NCBI GenBank assembly: GCA_011250595.1
Contig: JAANMP010000029.1
Span: forward strand, 1-58,494
DNA length: 58,494 bases
DNA from: Bacillus sp. MM2020_1
Lineage (GTDB): Bacteria; Bacillota; Bacilli; Bacillales; Cytobacillaceae
Direction of reading: 5' to 3'
The position numbers and the translations under genes are program-made. The number at the start of each line of letters is the position of its first letter. Position 1 is the stretch's first letter. The notes below the pieces were generated by a model, which worked only from the letters and a program-made list of their open reading frames with translations, ran no database searches and was not told where the DNA came from. Positions 25,051-34,388 of the stretch are shown here, piece by piece.

Positions 25051-25542
25051 ATGCAGTATAGTATTGGAGTTGAGTATGCACTTCACTGCCTCGTATATTT
25101 AATTGATACTCCGGAGGATTCTCCCATTGGAATAAAAGAACTTTCCGATTTTCAAGGGATTTCAGAAACATATCTCTCAAAGATTTTTAGTAAATTATCT
25201 AAGGTTGGTATTGTAAGTTCAGTTCCTGGTGTTAAGGGTGGTTATAAACTTGCCAAATCTCCAGAAGAAATTTCCTTTTGGGATGTAATTGAAGCAGTTG
25301 AAGGTCCTAAGCCCATCTTTCAATGTAAAAATATTAAAGATAATGGGTATTTATATAGAGAGAAAATTTGCTCTCCAAGTTCCTCTTGCACGATCAATTT
25401 AGTTATGCTCTCTGCGGAAGAAAAAATGCGTGATTTCTTGCGTAATAAAACACTTTCTTGGTTAAATAAAGAGCTTGAGAATGTCTTACCTAAACCAGCT
25501 CGTGAAAATACTCGGAAATATTTTTCGAATAGCAGCCTATAA
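25051..25542 (+). CDS. Rrf2-family transcriptional regulator
   Basis: A 163-residue winged-helix regulator (YSIGVEYALHCLVYL ... SETYLSKIFSKLSKVGIVSSVPGVKGGYKLAK). Cysteines near residues 92, 108 and 114 (QCKN, KICSPSSSC) sit where Rrf2 proteins such as NsrR, IscR and CymR-like sensors bind a cluster or sense redox, so a redox- or NO-responsive role is plausible. Divergent from the AhpD-like gene, with paired repeats between them. The specific signal is unknown. Confidence 0.9.
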   Translation: MQYSIGVEYALHCLVYLIDTPEDSPIGIKELSDFQGISETYLSKIFSKLSKVGIVSSVPGVKGGYKLAKSPEEISFWDVIEAVEGPKPIFQCKNIKDNGYLYREKICSPSSSCTINLVMLSAEEKMRDFLRNKTLSWLNKELENVLPKPARENTRKYFSNSSL

Positions 25543-25596
25543 AATAAACCTCTCATGAAATTCCTTAATGAAGGAATTTAGAGAGGTTTATTTTTT
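25541..25596 (+). terminator. Terminator of the Rrf2 gene
   Basis: AATAAACCTCTC pairs with GAGAGGTTTATT across an inner hairpin (AAATTCCTT/AAGGAATTT), followed by T-rich sequence. Confidence 0.85.
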
Positions 25597-25673
25597 GCTA
25601 TTTTGATAACAACTTTGGTCACAGGTCTTGGTCATTCTAATCTCTACAACAAGCATGTCTAGACCATTAGACC

Positions 25674-26876
25674 TTACCTTCTCCTTATATTAACTAATCC
25701 TTTTACTGAACCTTCAAATTTCCCATGCAACAAATAGTAAACTCCAATCCCGGCAAGAACGAAGAAAGTGCTATAAAAGTATAATGCACTATATCCTACT
25801 TTTACTGTCGCGAGACCGAATAAAAAGGATCCAATTCCAAATCCAAAATCAAAAGTGGATAGGTAGGTTGCTGTAGCCAAGGCCCTCTTATCAGCTGGTG
25901 CAATTTCAATGGCAATGGTTTGAAGACTTGGAAAGATGGTTCCCCATCCTAAACCAATAAGGGCACCTGAAAGAAGAAACAACGGTAATGATGGTGATAG
26001 GCTTAGAAAATATGTCCCAGCTGCAAAAAGTAAAATGGATGGATAGATAATTTTATTCGCTCCATACTGATCGTACCATTTTCCGGTAAATGGTCTAGAA
26101 ATTAAAAGGACAGAAGCATATACTACAAAAAAATAACTCGCTGCTTCAACTAGACCAATCCCCTTGGCATAAACGGAAACAAAGGATATTATCCCAGAAT
26201 AAGCCAGGGCGAAAAATCCAGAAATTAATGAAATTGGAATAGCAGAAACCTCAACTAAGGACTTAATTCCTTTATTTGATTCTAAATGTCTGACTTCTTT
26301 GGGAACGATCTTTTTAGGAATTCGAACAAAAAATACAAAAATCAAAGCAAATAAATCTAATAAAGCATTAATGAAAAACAATACATTTGTTCCTCCAAGA
26401 TGCATAATGGTTAATCCTAAAAAAGGTCCAGCTACCATACCGAGATTTAGTGTTAAACCATAGTACCCCATTCCTTCCCCTTTGCGAGATTCAGGGATAA
26501 GATCTGCTACGATAGCTCCTGTAGCTGTAGTTGCCATTCCAAATCCTATTCCATGGAGACTGCGAATAATAAGTAGTGTCGTTAATGATTGCGCTATAAA
26601 ATAAAGAAACGATGAAGCAAAAACAATAAGAAAGGCTGTCAAAAAAACAGGATACTTTCCAATCTTTTCGATCCATTTGCCAGCAAATGGGCGAGTAACG
26701 ATAGCTGTAATTAAAAAAATTGTAACAATAAGTCCAACTTCGGACGCGTTACTATTTAATTCTTGTAAAGCATAAATCGGTAAAGTAACTAATAGATAGT
26801 AAAATGTTGTAAAGGTAAGGAAATTAGCGATTGAACTACTAATGAAATTTTTTGTCCATAATTTTGGCTTGTCCAT
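25674..26876 (-). CDS. Major facilitator superfamily exporter
   Basis: A 400-residue, 12-helix MFS protein of the drug-efflux type. The motif-A-like loops TRPFAGKWIEKIGKYPV and SRPFTGKWYDQYGANK appear in both halves, and LHGIGFGMATTATGAIVADLIP matches the helix 4-5 region. Substrate unknown; drug, metallophore or sugar-phosphate efflux are all possible. Ribosome binding site GGAGG lies before ATG. It stands alone. Confidence 0.87.
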   Translation of the reverse strand: MDKPKLWTKNFISSSIANFLTFTTFYYLLVTLPIYALQELNSNASEVGLIVTIFLITAIVTRPFAGKWIEKIGKYPVFLTAFLIVFASSFLYFIAQSLTTLLIIRSLHGIGFGMATTATGAIVADLIPESRKGEGMGYYGLTLNLGMVAGPFLGLTIMHLGGTNVLFFINALLDLFALIFVFFVRIPKKIVPKEVRHLESNKGIKSLVEVSAIPISLISGFFALAYSGIISFVSVYAKGIGLVEAASYFFVVYASVLLISRPFTGKWYDQYGANKIIYPSILLFAAGTYFLSLSPSLPLFLLSGALIGLGWGTIFPSLQTIAIEIAPADKRALATATYLSTFDFGFGIGSFLFGLATVKVGYSALYFYSTFFVLAGIGVYYLLHGKFEGSVKGLVNIRRR

Positions 26877-27351
26877 TTTATTCCTCCAAATTAAATTTTA
26901 TATAACAAACCTCTGCACTCAAGACACCTTCATTAATTTCCGAGATTAATTGCGGATAAAAGGAATCGACGATTATATATGTCTACAATATAGTTGGTAA
27001 TTTAGTTTTTGTCAAAACTATTTATTAAAAAGATATAATCCATAAGAGGATATATTCTCCATTTAGTTAGTCTGTAATACCTTCTTATTCAATACATGCT
27101 GAATTTAATTAGGAGTAAATACTTGAGAAGCAGCTTAATAGATAAACGAAACGGGGAAGAAAGAAGAAGTTGATAACACCAGAAGAAGAAATCAAGCGTC
27201 ATATGTATTAATAATTTTACTAAATGCCTCCTAAAAAAAATAAAAAAGAGCCTAAAGGCTCAATCAGTCCGTTCTATTGTGCAATTCTATTTTGACTATA
27301 ATAAAAAACACAACACTAGCTTTTCAAACTAATTATAAAAAATCACAAAAG
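26877..27351. other. Intergenic region without a recognisable gene
   Basis: This AT-rich stretch holds the start region of the MFS gene and the terminator of the MinJ gene (27242-27261). Short frames are present, but none has a ribosome binding site or a recognisable product. Confidence 0.6.
27242..27261 (-). terminator. Terminator of minJ
   Basis: GAGCC/GGCTC arms (27248-27261) with a minus-strand T6 and further T-rich sequence. Confidence 0.75.
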
Positions 27352-28545
27352 CTATCCTATTTTCTCATCATACTTACGGTCATCCTGAACAAAGAGGATG
27401 CCCAGTTCGTGGTGGTCTCCTTCGTAAAGAGCACGTTGGACGAAGCGAATTTCTCCATTGGTATCGAGAACCTCGAGCTTGCAGTGAGCCCGGTTTTTTT
27501 GAAGTGCTTCATAAAACACCTTTTCATCACGAACCAACAATCCATTCGCTTTTGAAACAATTTCGCCGACCTTCAAACCCATTTTACTTGCCGGTGATTC
27601 GGGAATCACTCCAATAATCATCAGACCTTTATTCTTTTTTGAAAAATAAAATGGAAGATTATCGTCTCTTATCGTTGCCATTAATGTTATCAATTCACGA
27701 CCGAGAATCGCCAGTGCAACTACCACAACCGAACTAAGCGGGAACCAATAGCCTGCAACAGCAAGAAGTGACACGAATACGCCAAGGGTGATGACCTTGC
27801 GCCCATGAAGCTGAATGGCGACTTTGGGCAGCATTCCTTTGATTTGCTGATGAAATCCAATCGCAAATGGCACAAGAATCAGTGAGTACTCTTCTGAGCC
27901 CAAATGAAAGACAGGCCACCAGGCAAAGGGTAGCTGTAGCGCATTTCCTGGAATCAGTAAGAACAAAGGAACCATCCAAAGGCGCCTTCCTTCATGCAAA
28001 CCAATGTTTTGACCACGTTTGCTTTTAGCAAGTTTAGGTGAGGTTTCTTTGCTGCCATTTTTAAAAATTAGCGTTCCTTCTGCTATTAACATAAATCCAA
28101 GCACAACCACCACAGAAGGATAAATTTTATCACCTAATGACTGAAACGATTTTGAAAAAAGTGGGATCGACAGATTATTTTCAGCAATCAGGATCATCGT
28201 GAAAAAAGCAGCCCCAATCGTATATGCGGGTGAGATCCATCGTACATTTGTTGTCAATGACCACAAAACCGTAAATAGAGCAATAAGTAGAATAGTTGCA
28301 AACGGAACTGCGATTCCTGCAGCAACAATAAGAATAGAAAGGATCAGACCGATTAGTATTCCTTGCGGAAATAACTGGCGAAGTTCAAAGTAAGCATCAT
28401 GTGCTCGAATATGAAAGTTCTTTCGCTCGCGTTTCACCCTTGTAACGCCCAAAATCGCTGTTAGGAAAACAAGATAGTATAAAACAGGATGAAGAAATAA
28501 CTTGCCTGTTCCTTTTAGAAGCTCTACAAGCCATATTTGCACCAA
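27352..28545 (-). CDS. minJ: Division-site topology protein MinJ
   Basis: A 397-residue membrane protein with about seven hydrophobic segments followed by a C-terminal PDZ domain (KNKGLMIIGVIPESPASKMGLKVGEIVSKANG, residues about 303-335). Length, architecture and the place next to ctpB match Bacillus MinJ, which bridges DivIVA and MinD at poles and septa. Alternative labels such as generic PDZ membrane protein are less specific. Own terminator and an intergenic gap separate it from ctpB. Confidence 0.82.
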   Translation of the reverse strand: MVQIWLVELLKGTGKLFLHPVLYYLVFLTAILGVTRVKRERKNFHIRAHDAYFELRQLFPQGILIGLILSILIVAAGIAVPFATILLIALFTVLWSLTTNVRWISPAYTIGAAFFTMILIAENNLSIPLFSKSFQSLGDKIYPSVVVVLGFMLIAEGTLIFKNGSKETSPKLAKSKRGQNIGLHEGRRLWMVPLFLLIPGNALQLPFAWWPVFHLGSEEYSLILVPFAIGFHQQIKGMLPKVAIQLHGRKVITLGVFVSLLAVAGYWFPLSSVVVVALAILGRELITLMATIRDDNLPFYFSKKNKGLMIIGVIPESPASKMGLKVGEIVSKANGLLVRDEKVFYEALQKNRAHCKLEVLDTNGEIRFVQRALYEGDHHELGILFVQDDRKYDEKIG

Positions 28546-28691
28546 TTCCTGCCACCTGCCTCTATCAAAATTTCTAGTAATCTATTATGGAAAAGTCTCC
28601 TAAAGAGTATTTTACCAAATTGGAACCATAAAACATATTGCTAGTTTTTAGAAAGTGGATAAAATGTTGAAACATTTCAAGAAGCCAAAGA

Positions 28692-28718
28692 AAAGCAGAG
28701 GCAAAAAGCCCCTGCTTT
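28692..28718 (-). terminator. Terminator of ctpB
   Basis: An 11-base arm pair (28692-28702 with 28708-28718) containing AAAGCAG/CTGCTTT, followed on the minus strand by CTTTTCTTT. Confidence 0.7.
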
Positions 28719-28804
28719 ATTGTGTGGCTACGTTAAAATTGGCTGTTGATTTCCGCTACAATCATCATGGCTACAAAATCAACAATGCTTTTTAACTTAA
28801 CTTA

Positions 28805-30259
28805 TCATTTCGTAATTAATCTCAATGCCGTTTGCAGCTGAAGGTCATTTTTTTCTTTTTTCATTTCGGCAATCGCTGCTTCTTCTAGTTTAGCCGCTGT
28901 TTTGGGACCGATTTTTCCTGATGGTTCCATGTTCACATGGAGTTGGAAGCCCTTTACGGCCATCGTTGTTTCCTTGCTGAAGTAACCGTCCGTCCGCCCT
29001 GGGGCAAATCCTAAACCTGCTAGTACTTCTTGCGCATTCTTAACCTGCTCATTGTTCATATCCTCTTCCAGAGGCTTTTCGACTTGAATAGGATGGGTAG
29101 CAAAGATGGCTGGTTGTTTGACGGCCACATCTGGCTGGATTCCTTTTTTGTGGATCCAATTTCCATCTGGAGTGAGCCATTTAAATAAAGTTAGCTTGAT
29201 ATTACTGCCATCCCCCATTGGTACAGCTTGCTGAACCGTGCCCTTTCCAAACGTGGTTTCTCCAATGAGCTGGTAACCAACCGCCTCTTGCAGTGAGCCG
29301 GCAAGAATTTCAGATGCGGAGGCACTGCCTTTGTTGACAAGGACAAGCACAGGATAATCCTTTTTCTCTGACAACGACGAGAAGTAACGTTTTTTCTTAC
29401 CATCCCGCTGCTCAATTTGGACGTATGGTTTATCCTTTGGAACAAATTCTTTTAGTATTTCACCAACACTATCTAAAAGGCCACCAGGGTTTCCACGGAC
29501 ATCAATAATTAATCCTTTAATATCATCGTTTTCTAACGCAGTTAATTCTTTTTCAAAATCAGCTGCCGTATCTTCTGAGAACGAGGTTAGTTCAATATAA
29601 CCAATATTTTTGCCATCCTGCTTCTTCACCTGAGCATGGACTGTCTCCAGTGGAATTTCATCCCGTGTAACATCAATCGCTAATGGGTCTCTTAACCCTT
29701 TTCTTGCAATTAATAACTCCACCTTTGTCCCTTTTTTGCCGCGAATTTTTAGCGTTGCTTTATTCAAGTCTAGCCCCTCAATGCTTTTTCCATTTACCTT
29801 TAAAATTTGATCATTCGGCTTGATGCCTGCTTTTTCAGCTGGGGAATTTTTGAATGGTGAAACGATAACAATTTTCCCATCAACCATTCCTACTTCGGCA
29901 CCAATCCCTTCAAACGACGATTGCAAGGTCTGGGTAAATTGTTGAGCGGTTTCCTTATCCATATAGACCGAATAGGGATCCTTTAAGACGGAAAGCATTC
30001 CCTGTATTGCGCCTTCTACCAACTTCTTATCATCCACTTTTTCTACATACCTGCTTAAAATAAGATCATAGGCCTCCTCTACTTTTTCAAGATCAGCTGT
30101 ATTTTCTTCAGTATTTATTTGATGATCTTTCGGAGATTGCATGAGTTCAAGTTTCTTGTTTCCATCCTTTTTATCCATTAACTGCATTCCTACATAGGTG
30201 CCCCCCGCTCCTGTCAAAAGCGAACCCGTCATCAACAGGGCAATCCATCTACGATTCAT
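28805..30259 (-). CDS. ctpB: Carboxy-terminal processing protease CtpB (S41)
   Basis: A 484-residue secreted serine protease: N-terminal signal anchor (residues 5-25), PDZ domain (about 110-185), S41 catalytic domain with Ser in NKGSASASEILAGSL and Lys in TFGKGTVQQA, and a C-terminal peptidoglycan-binding domain (LAGLGFAPGRTDGYFSKET). In Bacillus, CtpB cleaves SpoIVFA during sporulation. Position next to ftsEX and minJ agrees with Bacillus gene order. Confidence 0.92.
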   Translation of the reverse strand: MNRRWIALLMTGSLLTGAGGTYVGMQLMDKKDGNKKLELMQSPKDHQINTEENTADLEKVEEAYDLILSRYVEKVDDKKLVEGAIQGMLSVLKDPYSVYMDKETAQQFTQTLQSSFEGIGAEVGMVDGKIVIVSPFKNSPAEKAGIKPNDQILKVNGKSIEGLDLNKATLKIRGKKGTKVELLIARKGLRDPLAIDVTRDEIPLETVHAQVKKQDGKNIGYIELTSFSEDTAADFEKELTALENDDIKGLIIDVRGNPGGLLDSVGEILKEFVPKDKPYVQIEQRDGKKKRYFSSLSEKKDYPVLVLVNKGSASASEILAGSLQEAVGYQLIGETTFGKGTVQQAVPMGDGSNIKLTLFKWLTPDGNWIHKKGIQPDVAVKQPAIFATHPIQVEKPLEEDMNNEQVKNAQEVLAGLGFAPGRTDGYFSKETTMAVKGFQLHVNMEPSGKIGPKTAAKLEEAAIAEMKKEKNDLQLQTALRLITK

Positions 30260-30381
30260 CCCAATCCTCCTCGTGTAAAAAAATGCCTGTCCTATCTATT
30301 TACATAAAAAGGCTTCAAATACCTGCCTGACTATTAACATATATGTTAGAAGTGGACGAGTTATGATTGATTGAAGAGGAT

Positions 30382-30418
30382 AAAAAAATGGAAGAAGCAA
30401 AGGCTTCTTCCATTTTTA
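30382..30418 (-). terminator. Terminator of the M23 peptidase gene
   Basis: Near-perfect stem (AAATGGAAGAAGC/GCTTCTTCCATTT) with T tracts on both sides. Confidence 0.85.
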
Positions 30419-31705
30419 TGGTAGTGGTACGATCCCGACTGGATTAATAGCATAACGCTTATCCGGTGTCCATGGACCCTTATGAAGTTCAAAATGCAGG
30501 TGTTGCCCTCTTGAGGCTCCAGTATTCCCCATAAGACCAATCTTTTGACCTTTTTTCACAGTAGCTCCACTGCCGACATAACGTGCGGTCATATGGGCAT
30601 AGATGGTTGTGTACACTTTCCCATTAATCGAGTGAGAAACAAAAATACAGTTTCCATAACTGCTAGAATAATAGGATCTAATGACGACCCCATCCGCCGC
30701 AGCAACAATTGGCATCTTGGTCCCGTTGGCAATGTCGACTCCGTAATGATTTCCATCCCCACGGCCCCCAAAACCAGAACTACGATATCCAGTTGTAGGC
30801 TGGGTCCAATATCCACTTGAAACGTTTGGTGTTGCATCCGAACGAGGAGCAGAATTATTGTTAGAACCGCTATTACTACTGCTTGACGACGTATTCCTAT
30901 TCGCCTCTTCAGCCGCTCTAGCTTGTGCCTCTTTCTCCATTTGAATGGCCTTTTGAATCGCCGCTTCTTGACCAGCAAGAATCTGCTCCTCCTCTTGCAT
31001 GTCCATCATACCCTCATGGACTTCTTCTTCTTTATCTTTTAAGCTTGCTAAAAGTTTATCCTTTTCCTTCTTTTGTGCATTTAATTGCTGATTCATATTT
31101 TTTAAGTCTTCTAGCATTTTCTGGAGATTAGAAAGATCTTTTTCTACTTTTGCTTGTTTCATCGCAAGTTCCGCTTTATCGGCCTCATGCTGCTTAATAA
31201 TATCTTGGTCCGCCTGCACGATGGTTGCAACCGCATTGGCTCTGTCAATGAAATCACTAAAGCTAGTTGATCCTATTAGCACATCTAAATAATTGACCAT
31301 GCCGCCATTTTCCTGATAACTGCGGGCCCGGTCCATTAAAAGTACATTACGTTTTTTAATACGCTCTTGGATGACCTTGGTTTCTGCTTGGAGTTTTGTA
31401 ACCTCTGCTTTTGTATCTTTTACCTTTTCCGTTTTATCATCTATTTTCATGGTTGTATCTTCAATCGCAAAGTCAAGGCGTTTCATTTCGCTCTGTACGC
31501 CCTCCTGCTGATTTTTTAATGAATTTATCTGACCGTTTGCTTGATTAATATCCTCTTTTAAATTGGAACGTTTGTCGTGGATTTTACTTTGTTCACCTTT
31601 CAAACTGGAAATCGACTCAGCCTCTGTTTTTATTGTGACTCCGCCAAAAGTTGTTCCCAGCCCGACCATCAGTGCAACCGCAACTGTTATTACTGTTTTC
31701 TTCAT
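30416..31705 (-). CDS. Coiled-coil M23 peptidase (EnvC/PcsB-like murein hydrolase)
   Basis: A 429-residue secreted protein: signal peptide (cleavage near TEAES, residue 30), a long coiled coil (about 35-260, LKGEQSKIHDKRSNLKEDIN onward), a Ser/Asn-rich linker, and a C-terminal LytM/M23 endopeptidase domain with zinc ligands in HYGVDIANG and QHLHFEL. The layout is that of hydrolases or activators controlled by FtsEX (EnvC, PcsB). The gene lies directly behind ftsX, so it is a strong candidate partner of this FtsEX complex. Confidence 0.87.
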   Translation of the reverse strand: MKKTVITVAVALMVGLGTTFGGVTIKTEAESISSLKGEQSKIHDKRSNLKEDINQANGQINSLKNQQEGVQSEMKRLDFAIEDTTMKIDDKTEKVKDTKAEVTKLQAETKVIQERIKKRNVLLMDRARSYQENGGMVNYLDVLIGSTSFSDFIDRANAVATIVQADQDIIKQHEADKAELAMKQAKVEKDLSNLQKMLEDLKNMNQQLNAQKKEKDKLLASLKDKEEEVHEGMMDMQEEEQILAGQEAAIQKAIQMEKEAQARAAEEANRNTSSSSSNSGSNNNSAPRSDATPNVSSGYWTQPTTGYRSSGFGGRGDGNHYGVDIANGTKMPIVAAADGVVIRSYYSSSYGNCIFVSHSINGKVYTTIYAHMTARYVGSGATVKKGQKIGLMGNTGASRGQHLHFELHKGPWTPDKRYAINPVGIVPLP

Positions 31706-31819
31706 TTCCGATTTCTCCTCCCATTCTCTCTATGTACAGGTAAAATCGTTCGTTATCTTTATGTGAACGAATGTTGTTGTGTACGAAACTTATGATCTAT
31801 TCTAGGAACTTGATCGTTC

Positions 31820-31856
31820 AAAATAAAACAGGAAGGACATGACAACAGCCCTTCCT
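31820..31856 (-). terminator. Terminator of ftsEX
   Basis: AGGAAGG/CCTTCCT arms (31830-31836 and 31850-31856) followed on the minus strand by GTTTTATTTT. Confidence 0.65.
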
Positions 31857-31885
31857 GACACTAAACGGGTGCTTTCGCTTTTGGA

Positions 31886-32779
31886 TTACACCTTTAAGAA
31901 TTTTCTTACGGACATCAAGCTGCCCCAAACACCGATTAATGCGCCCATTAAAATCAAAATGCCAGAAACCTGATAGACAAAGGGATCAAACGGCAGGATT
32001 TTGATAAACGTACCTTCTAGATACGGGGTAACATAATCATAGGCACGGTAGTAGGCAATCGAAATCAGAATAATGGGCAGAATGGACCCTAGGAAACCAA
32101 GCCATAACCCTTCCAAAAAGAATGGCCAGCGAATAAACGTATTCGTTGCACCTACTAATCTCATAATCTTAATTTCTCTTCGACGTGCAATAATCGTAAT
32201 TTTTATAGTATTTGAAATTAGGAAAATCGCTGTAAAGAATAAGCCAATGATTAGAACAATTCCAACGTTACGGCTTGCTTTAATAAACTTAAATAATTTT
32301 TCAACCTTGCCTTGGCCGTACTTTACCTTGGCAACATAAGTAGATTTTTCAATTTGTTTCGCGACTTTCATCGTATCTGTTGGATTTTTTGTTTTAACGA
32401 TAAATACATCGTTTAAGGGATTATCTTGTTCAAAGAGTTTAAAAGATTTCCCTTCCTCACCAAGGCTACTAACTAAATTATCTAGCTCGTCTTTTTTAGA
32501 GGAGAAGGTCACATTTCTCACTTCAGGAATTCGTTCAATCTCACTTTTTAAGGTTTGCTGATCTTGTGGTGTAGCTGCCACATCGATGTGAACGCGAATT
32601 TGCACATCATCTTCAATTGTTTGTGCGACTCTATTAAGATTCATCATTATAACGAAAAAGACACCAACCAAAATCAAGGTAACAGTTACGGCACTTACGG
32701 ATGCAAACGTCATCCAGCCATTTCTGCTGATATTTTTAAAACTATCTCGAGCGTGACGGCCAATGGTTCTAATTTTCAT
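31886..32779 (-). CDS. ftsX: Cell-division ABC transporter permease FtsX
   Basis: A 297-residue membrane protein with four helices and a large extracellular loop (about residues 50-165) that contacts murein hydrolases. The N-terminal RHARDSFKNISRNGWMTFAS and the C-terminal MacB-FtsX region (RRREIKIMRLVGATNTFIRWPFFLEG) are typical. ATG at 32779, behind AGAGGTGA, gives the usual Bacillus length; it overlaps the end of ftsE by 11 bases. Confidence 0.93.
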   Translation of the reverse strand: MKIRTIGRHARDSFKNISRNGWMTFASVSAVTVTLILVGVFFVIMMNLNRVAQTIEDDVQIRVHIDVAATPQDQQTLKSEIERIPEVRNVTFSSKKDELDNLVSSLGEEGKSFKLFEQDNPLNDVFIVKTKNPTDTMKVAKQIEKSTYVAKVKYGQGKVEKLFKFIKASRNVGIVLIIGLFFTAIFLISNTIKITIIARRREIKIMRLVGATNTFIRWPFFLEGLWLGFLGSILPIILISIAYYRAYDYVTPYLEGTFIKILPFDPFVYQVSGILILMGALIGVWGSLMSVRKFLKV

Positions 32780-33455
32780 AACCGTATTCACCTCTTTCAT
32801 CATCACGGACTATTTTTCCACCTTCAATGGCAATAACACGATGTTTCAAAGTATTAACAATCTCCCGGTTATGGGTTGCCATAACAATGGTGGTTCCTCT
32901 TGCATTAATTTCTTCAAAAATTTTCATGATTTCCCATGATGTTTCCGGATCAAGGTTTCCTGTTGGCTCATCCGCAATAACCACTTTCGGTGAATTAACG
33001 ATTGAGCGCGCAATCGAAACACGCTGTTGCTCCCCGCCGGAAAGCTCAGTTGGTAGCATTTTTATCTTATGCTTTAAATTAACCAGATCAAGAACTTCCA
33101 TTACCCGTTTCTTTATGACCTTCGGCTGTGCTTCAATCACTTCTAAGGCAAAGGCCACATTTTCATAGACAGTTAGTCTCGGAAGCAGCTTAAAGTCTTG
33201 AAAGACAACGCCAAGATTCCGTCGAAAAATCGGTACTTTTTTCATCTTTAACTTTGCGAGGTTTACACCATTCATGGTGATGGTTCCTGAGGTTGGAACT
33301 TCTTCACGATAAATCATTTTAATAAACGTCGATTTTCCGGCACCACTTGGTCCGACGACATAAACAAATTCGCCCTGGTTAATCCGGACGTCTATCCCAT
33401 TAATAGCGGAAACCCCATTCGGGTACTTTTTATATACATCTTGTAGTTCTATCAT
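32769..33455 (-). CDS. ftsE: Cell-division ABC transporter ATPase FtsE
   Basis: A 228-residue cytoplasmic ATPase with Walker A GPSGAGKST, signature LSGGEQQRVSIARS, Walker B VVIADEPTGNLDPE and H-loop ATHNREIV. It drives FtsX to activate wall hydrolases in elongation, division or sporulation. ATG at 33455 follows AGGTGAT and gives the usual length. Order cccB-ftsE-ftsX matches Bacillus. Confidence 0.94.
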   Translation of the reverse strand: MIELQDVYKKYPNGVSAINGIDVRINQGEFVYVVGPSGAGKSTFIKMIYREEVPTSGTITMNGVNLAKLKMKKVPIFRRNLGVVFQDFKLLPRLTVYENVAFALEVIEAQPKVIKKRVMEVLDLVNLKHKIKMLPTELSGGEQQRVSIARSIVNSPKVVIADEPTGNLDPETSWEIMKIFEEINARGTTIVMATHNREIVNTLKHRVIAIEGGKIVRDDERGEYGYEN

Positions 33456-33701
33456 TTTTATCACCTTTTATTTAAAGACTTAACGAACTGTGAATTCGAC
33501 AATAATCTTTATTTATTTGCAAAATGGACTAGGATAACAAAAAATATGTGAATAATTTCGCATAAACCTATTATAACATCATAAAAGGCTAAAAAAAGCG
33601 GTAAAAATATTACAGTTTCTTTTCAAAGAATTACATTTTATGACACAGTTCGACATTATTACTCTTATTTTTGGCTTTTTGGGAATAGTTTGAGGGTTGA
33701 G

Positions 33702-33753
33702 TTGGGGTGTTTGGGGGTTGGGTTGGGGTCTGTTGGGGTCTGTTGGGGTCGGC
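33702..33753 (+). other. G-rich tract with quadruplex potential
   Basis: Six G-runs of three to five bases occur within about 50 bases, including the direct repeat TTGGGGTCTG. The tract borders the ATTCCGCC array. Confidence 0.5.
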
Positions 33754-33930
33754 TTCCGCCAACTTTTTGGTTTATTCCGCCAAACTGAATTGGGATTCCG
33801 CCAACTTCCCAGTTTATTCCGCCAAACCTCTCCGGGATTCCGCCAAGTTTCGAATTTATTCCGCCAAACCTGTCCAAGATTCTGCCAAACTTCCCGATTT
33901 ATTCCGCCAAACTTGTCTGAGATTCCTCCG
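33754..33930. repeat. 21-bp ATTCCGCC repeat array upstream of ftsE
   Basis: About eight units of 21-22 bases, alternating between two subtypes (ends TTT and GGG/AAG), share the ATTCCGCCAA core with the array at 20.7 kb but lack its long spacer. Later units decay (ATTCTGCC, ATTCCTCC). No ribosome binding site accompanies the open frames across it. The whole gap 33456-34004 holds no gene that I can support. Confidence 0.85.
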
Positions 33931-33956
33931 CTGGGCAGCTAAAATAGGTAAATAAA

Positions 33957-33993
33957 AAAAAACGCTCTGTTTTTATCAAACAGAACGTTTTTA
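33957..33993 (-). terminator. Terminator of cccB
   Basis: AAAACGCTCTGTTT pairs with AAACAGAACGTTTT (one mismatch or G-U) and is followed on the minus strand by a long T tract. Confidence 0.85.
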
Positions 33994-34004
33994 AAACTAA
34001 GCTC

Positions 34005-34337
34005 TTATTTTTTAGCTGCTAGCCATTCAGCGATTGTGTTAGCGTCATCGCCGGTCACTACGTTTGCAGGCATTTGACCTTTACCATTTTTAAGAATACC
34101 CAAAATGTCGTCCTTAGAGTACTTTGAGCCAACCTTTGTAAGGTTTGGTCCCATCCCACCTGTTAGATCGCCGCCATGACAGCCAGAGCATTTTTGATCG
34201 AAAATCTTAGCAGCTGCATCACTGCTAGCTGTTTCCGTTCCTGTGTTCTTAGTTGTGTCCTTATTTCCGCCTCCGCAGGCAGCTAGTCCCATAACTAACG
34301 CAGTCCCCATCAACAATGTAAGCCACTTCTTTTTCAC
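34005..34337 (-). CDS. cccB: Cytochrome c-551 lipoprotein
   Basis: A 110-residue single-heme cytochrome c anchored outside the membrane as a lipoprotein (lipobox LAAC near residue 21). The heme motif is CSGCH near residue 51 and the Met ligand lies in GQMPANV. It transfers electrons to the caa3 oxidase or related acceptors. GTG at 34337 with AAGGGGG seven bases upstream gives the proper signal peptide start ([10 protein letters not shown]); the frame from 34370 would place extra residues before it. Confidence 0.92.
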   Translation of the reverse strand: MKKKWLTLLMGTALVMGLAACGGGNKDTTKNTGTETASSDAAAKIFDQKCSGCHGGDLTGGMGPNLTKVGSKYSKDDILGILKNGKGQMPANVVTGDDANTIAEWLAAKK

Positions 34338-34388
34338 TTGATTACCCCCTTCAGAAATTAATACCATCAATGCATTATTATACCAATT

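Noticed and set aside
28720..28804. Short peptide frame between ctpB and its terminator
   Set aside because: A hydrophobic reading ending NSQF has no start codon with a ribosome binding site; too weak to report as a gene.
33697..33955. Open frames across the 33.7 kb array in three readings
   Set aside because: Several frames of both strands are open because the repeat period is a multiple of three. None has start signals.
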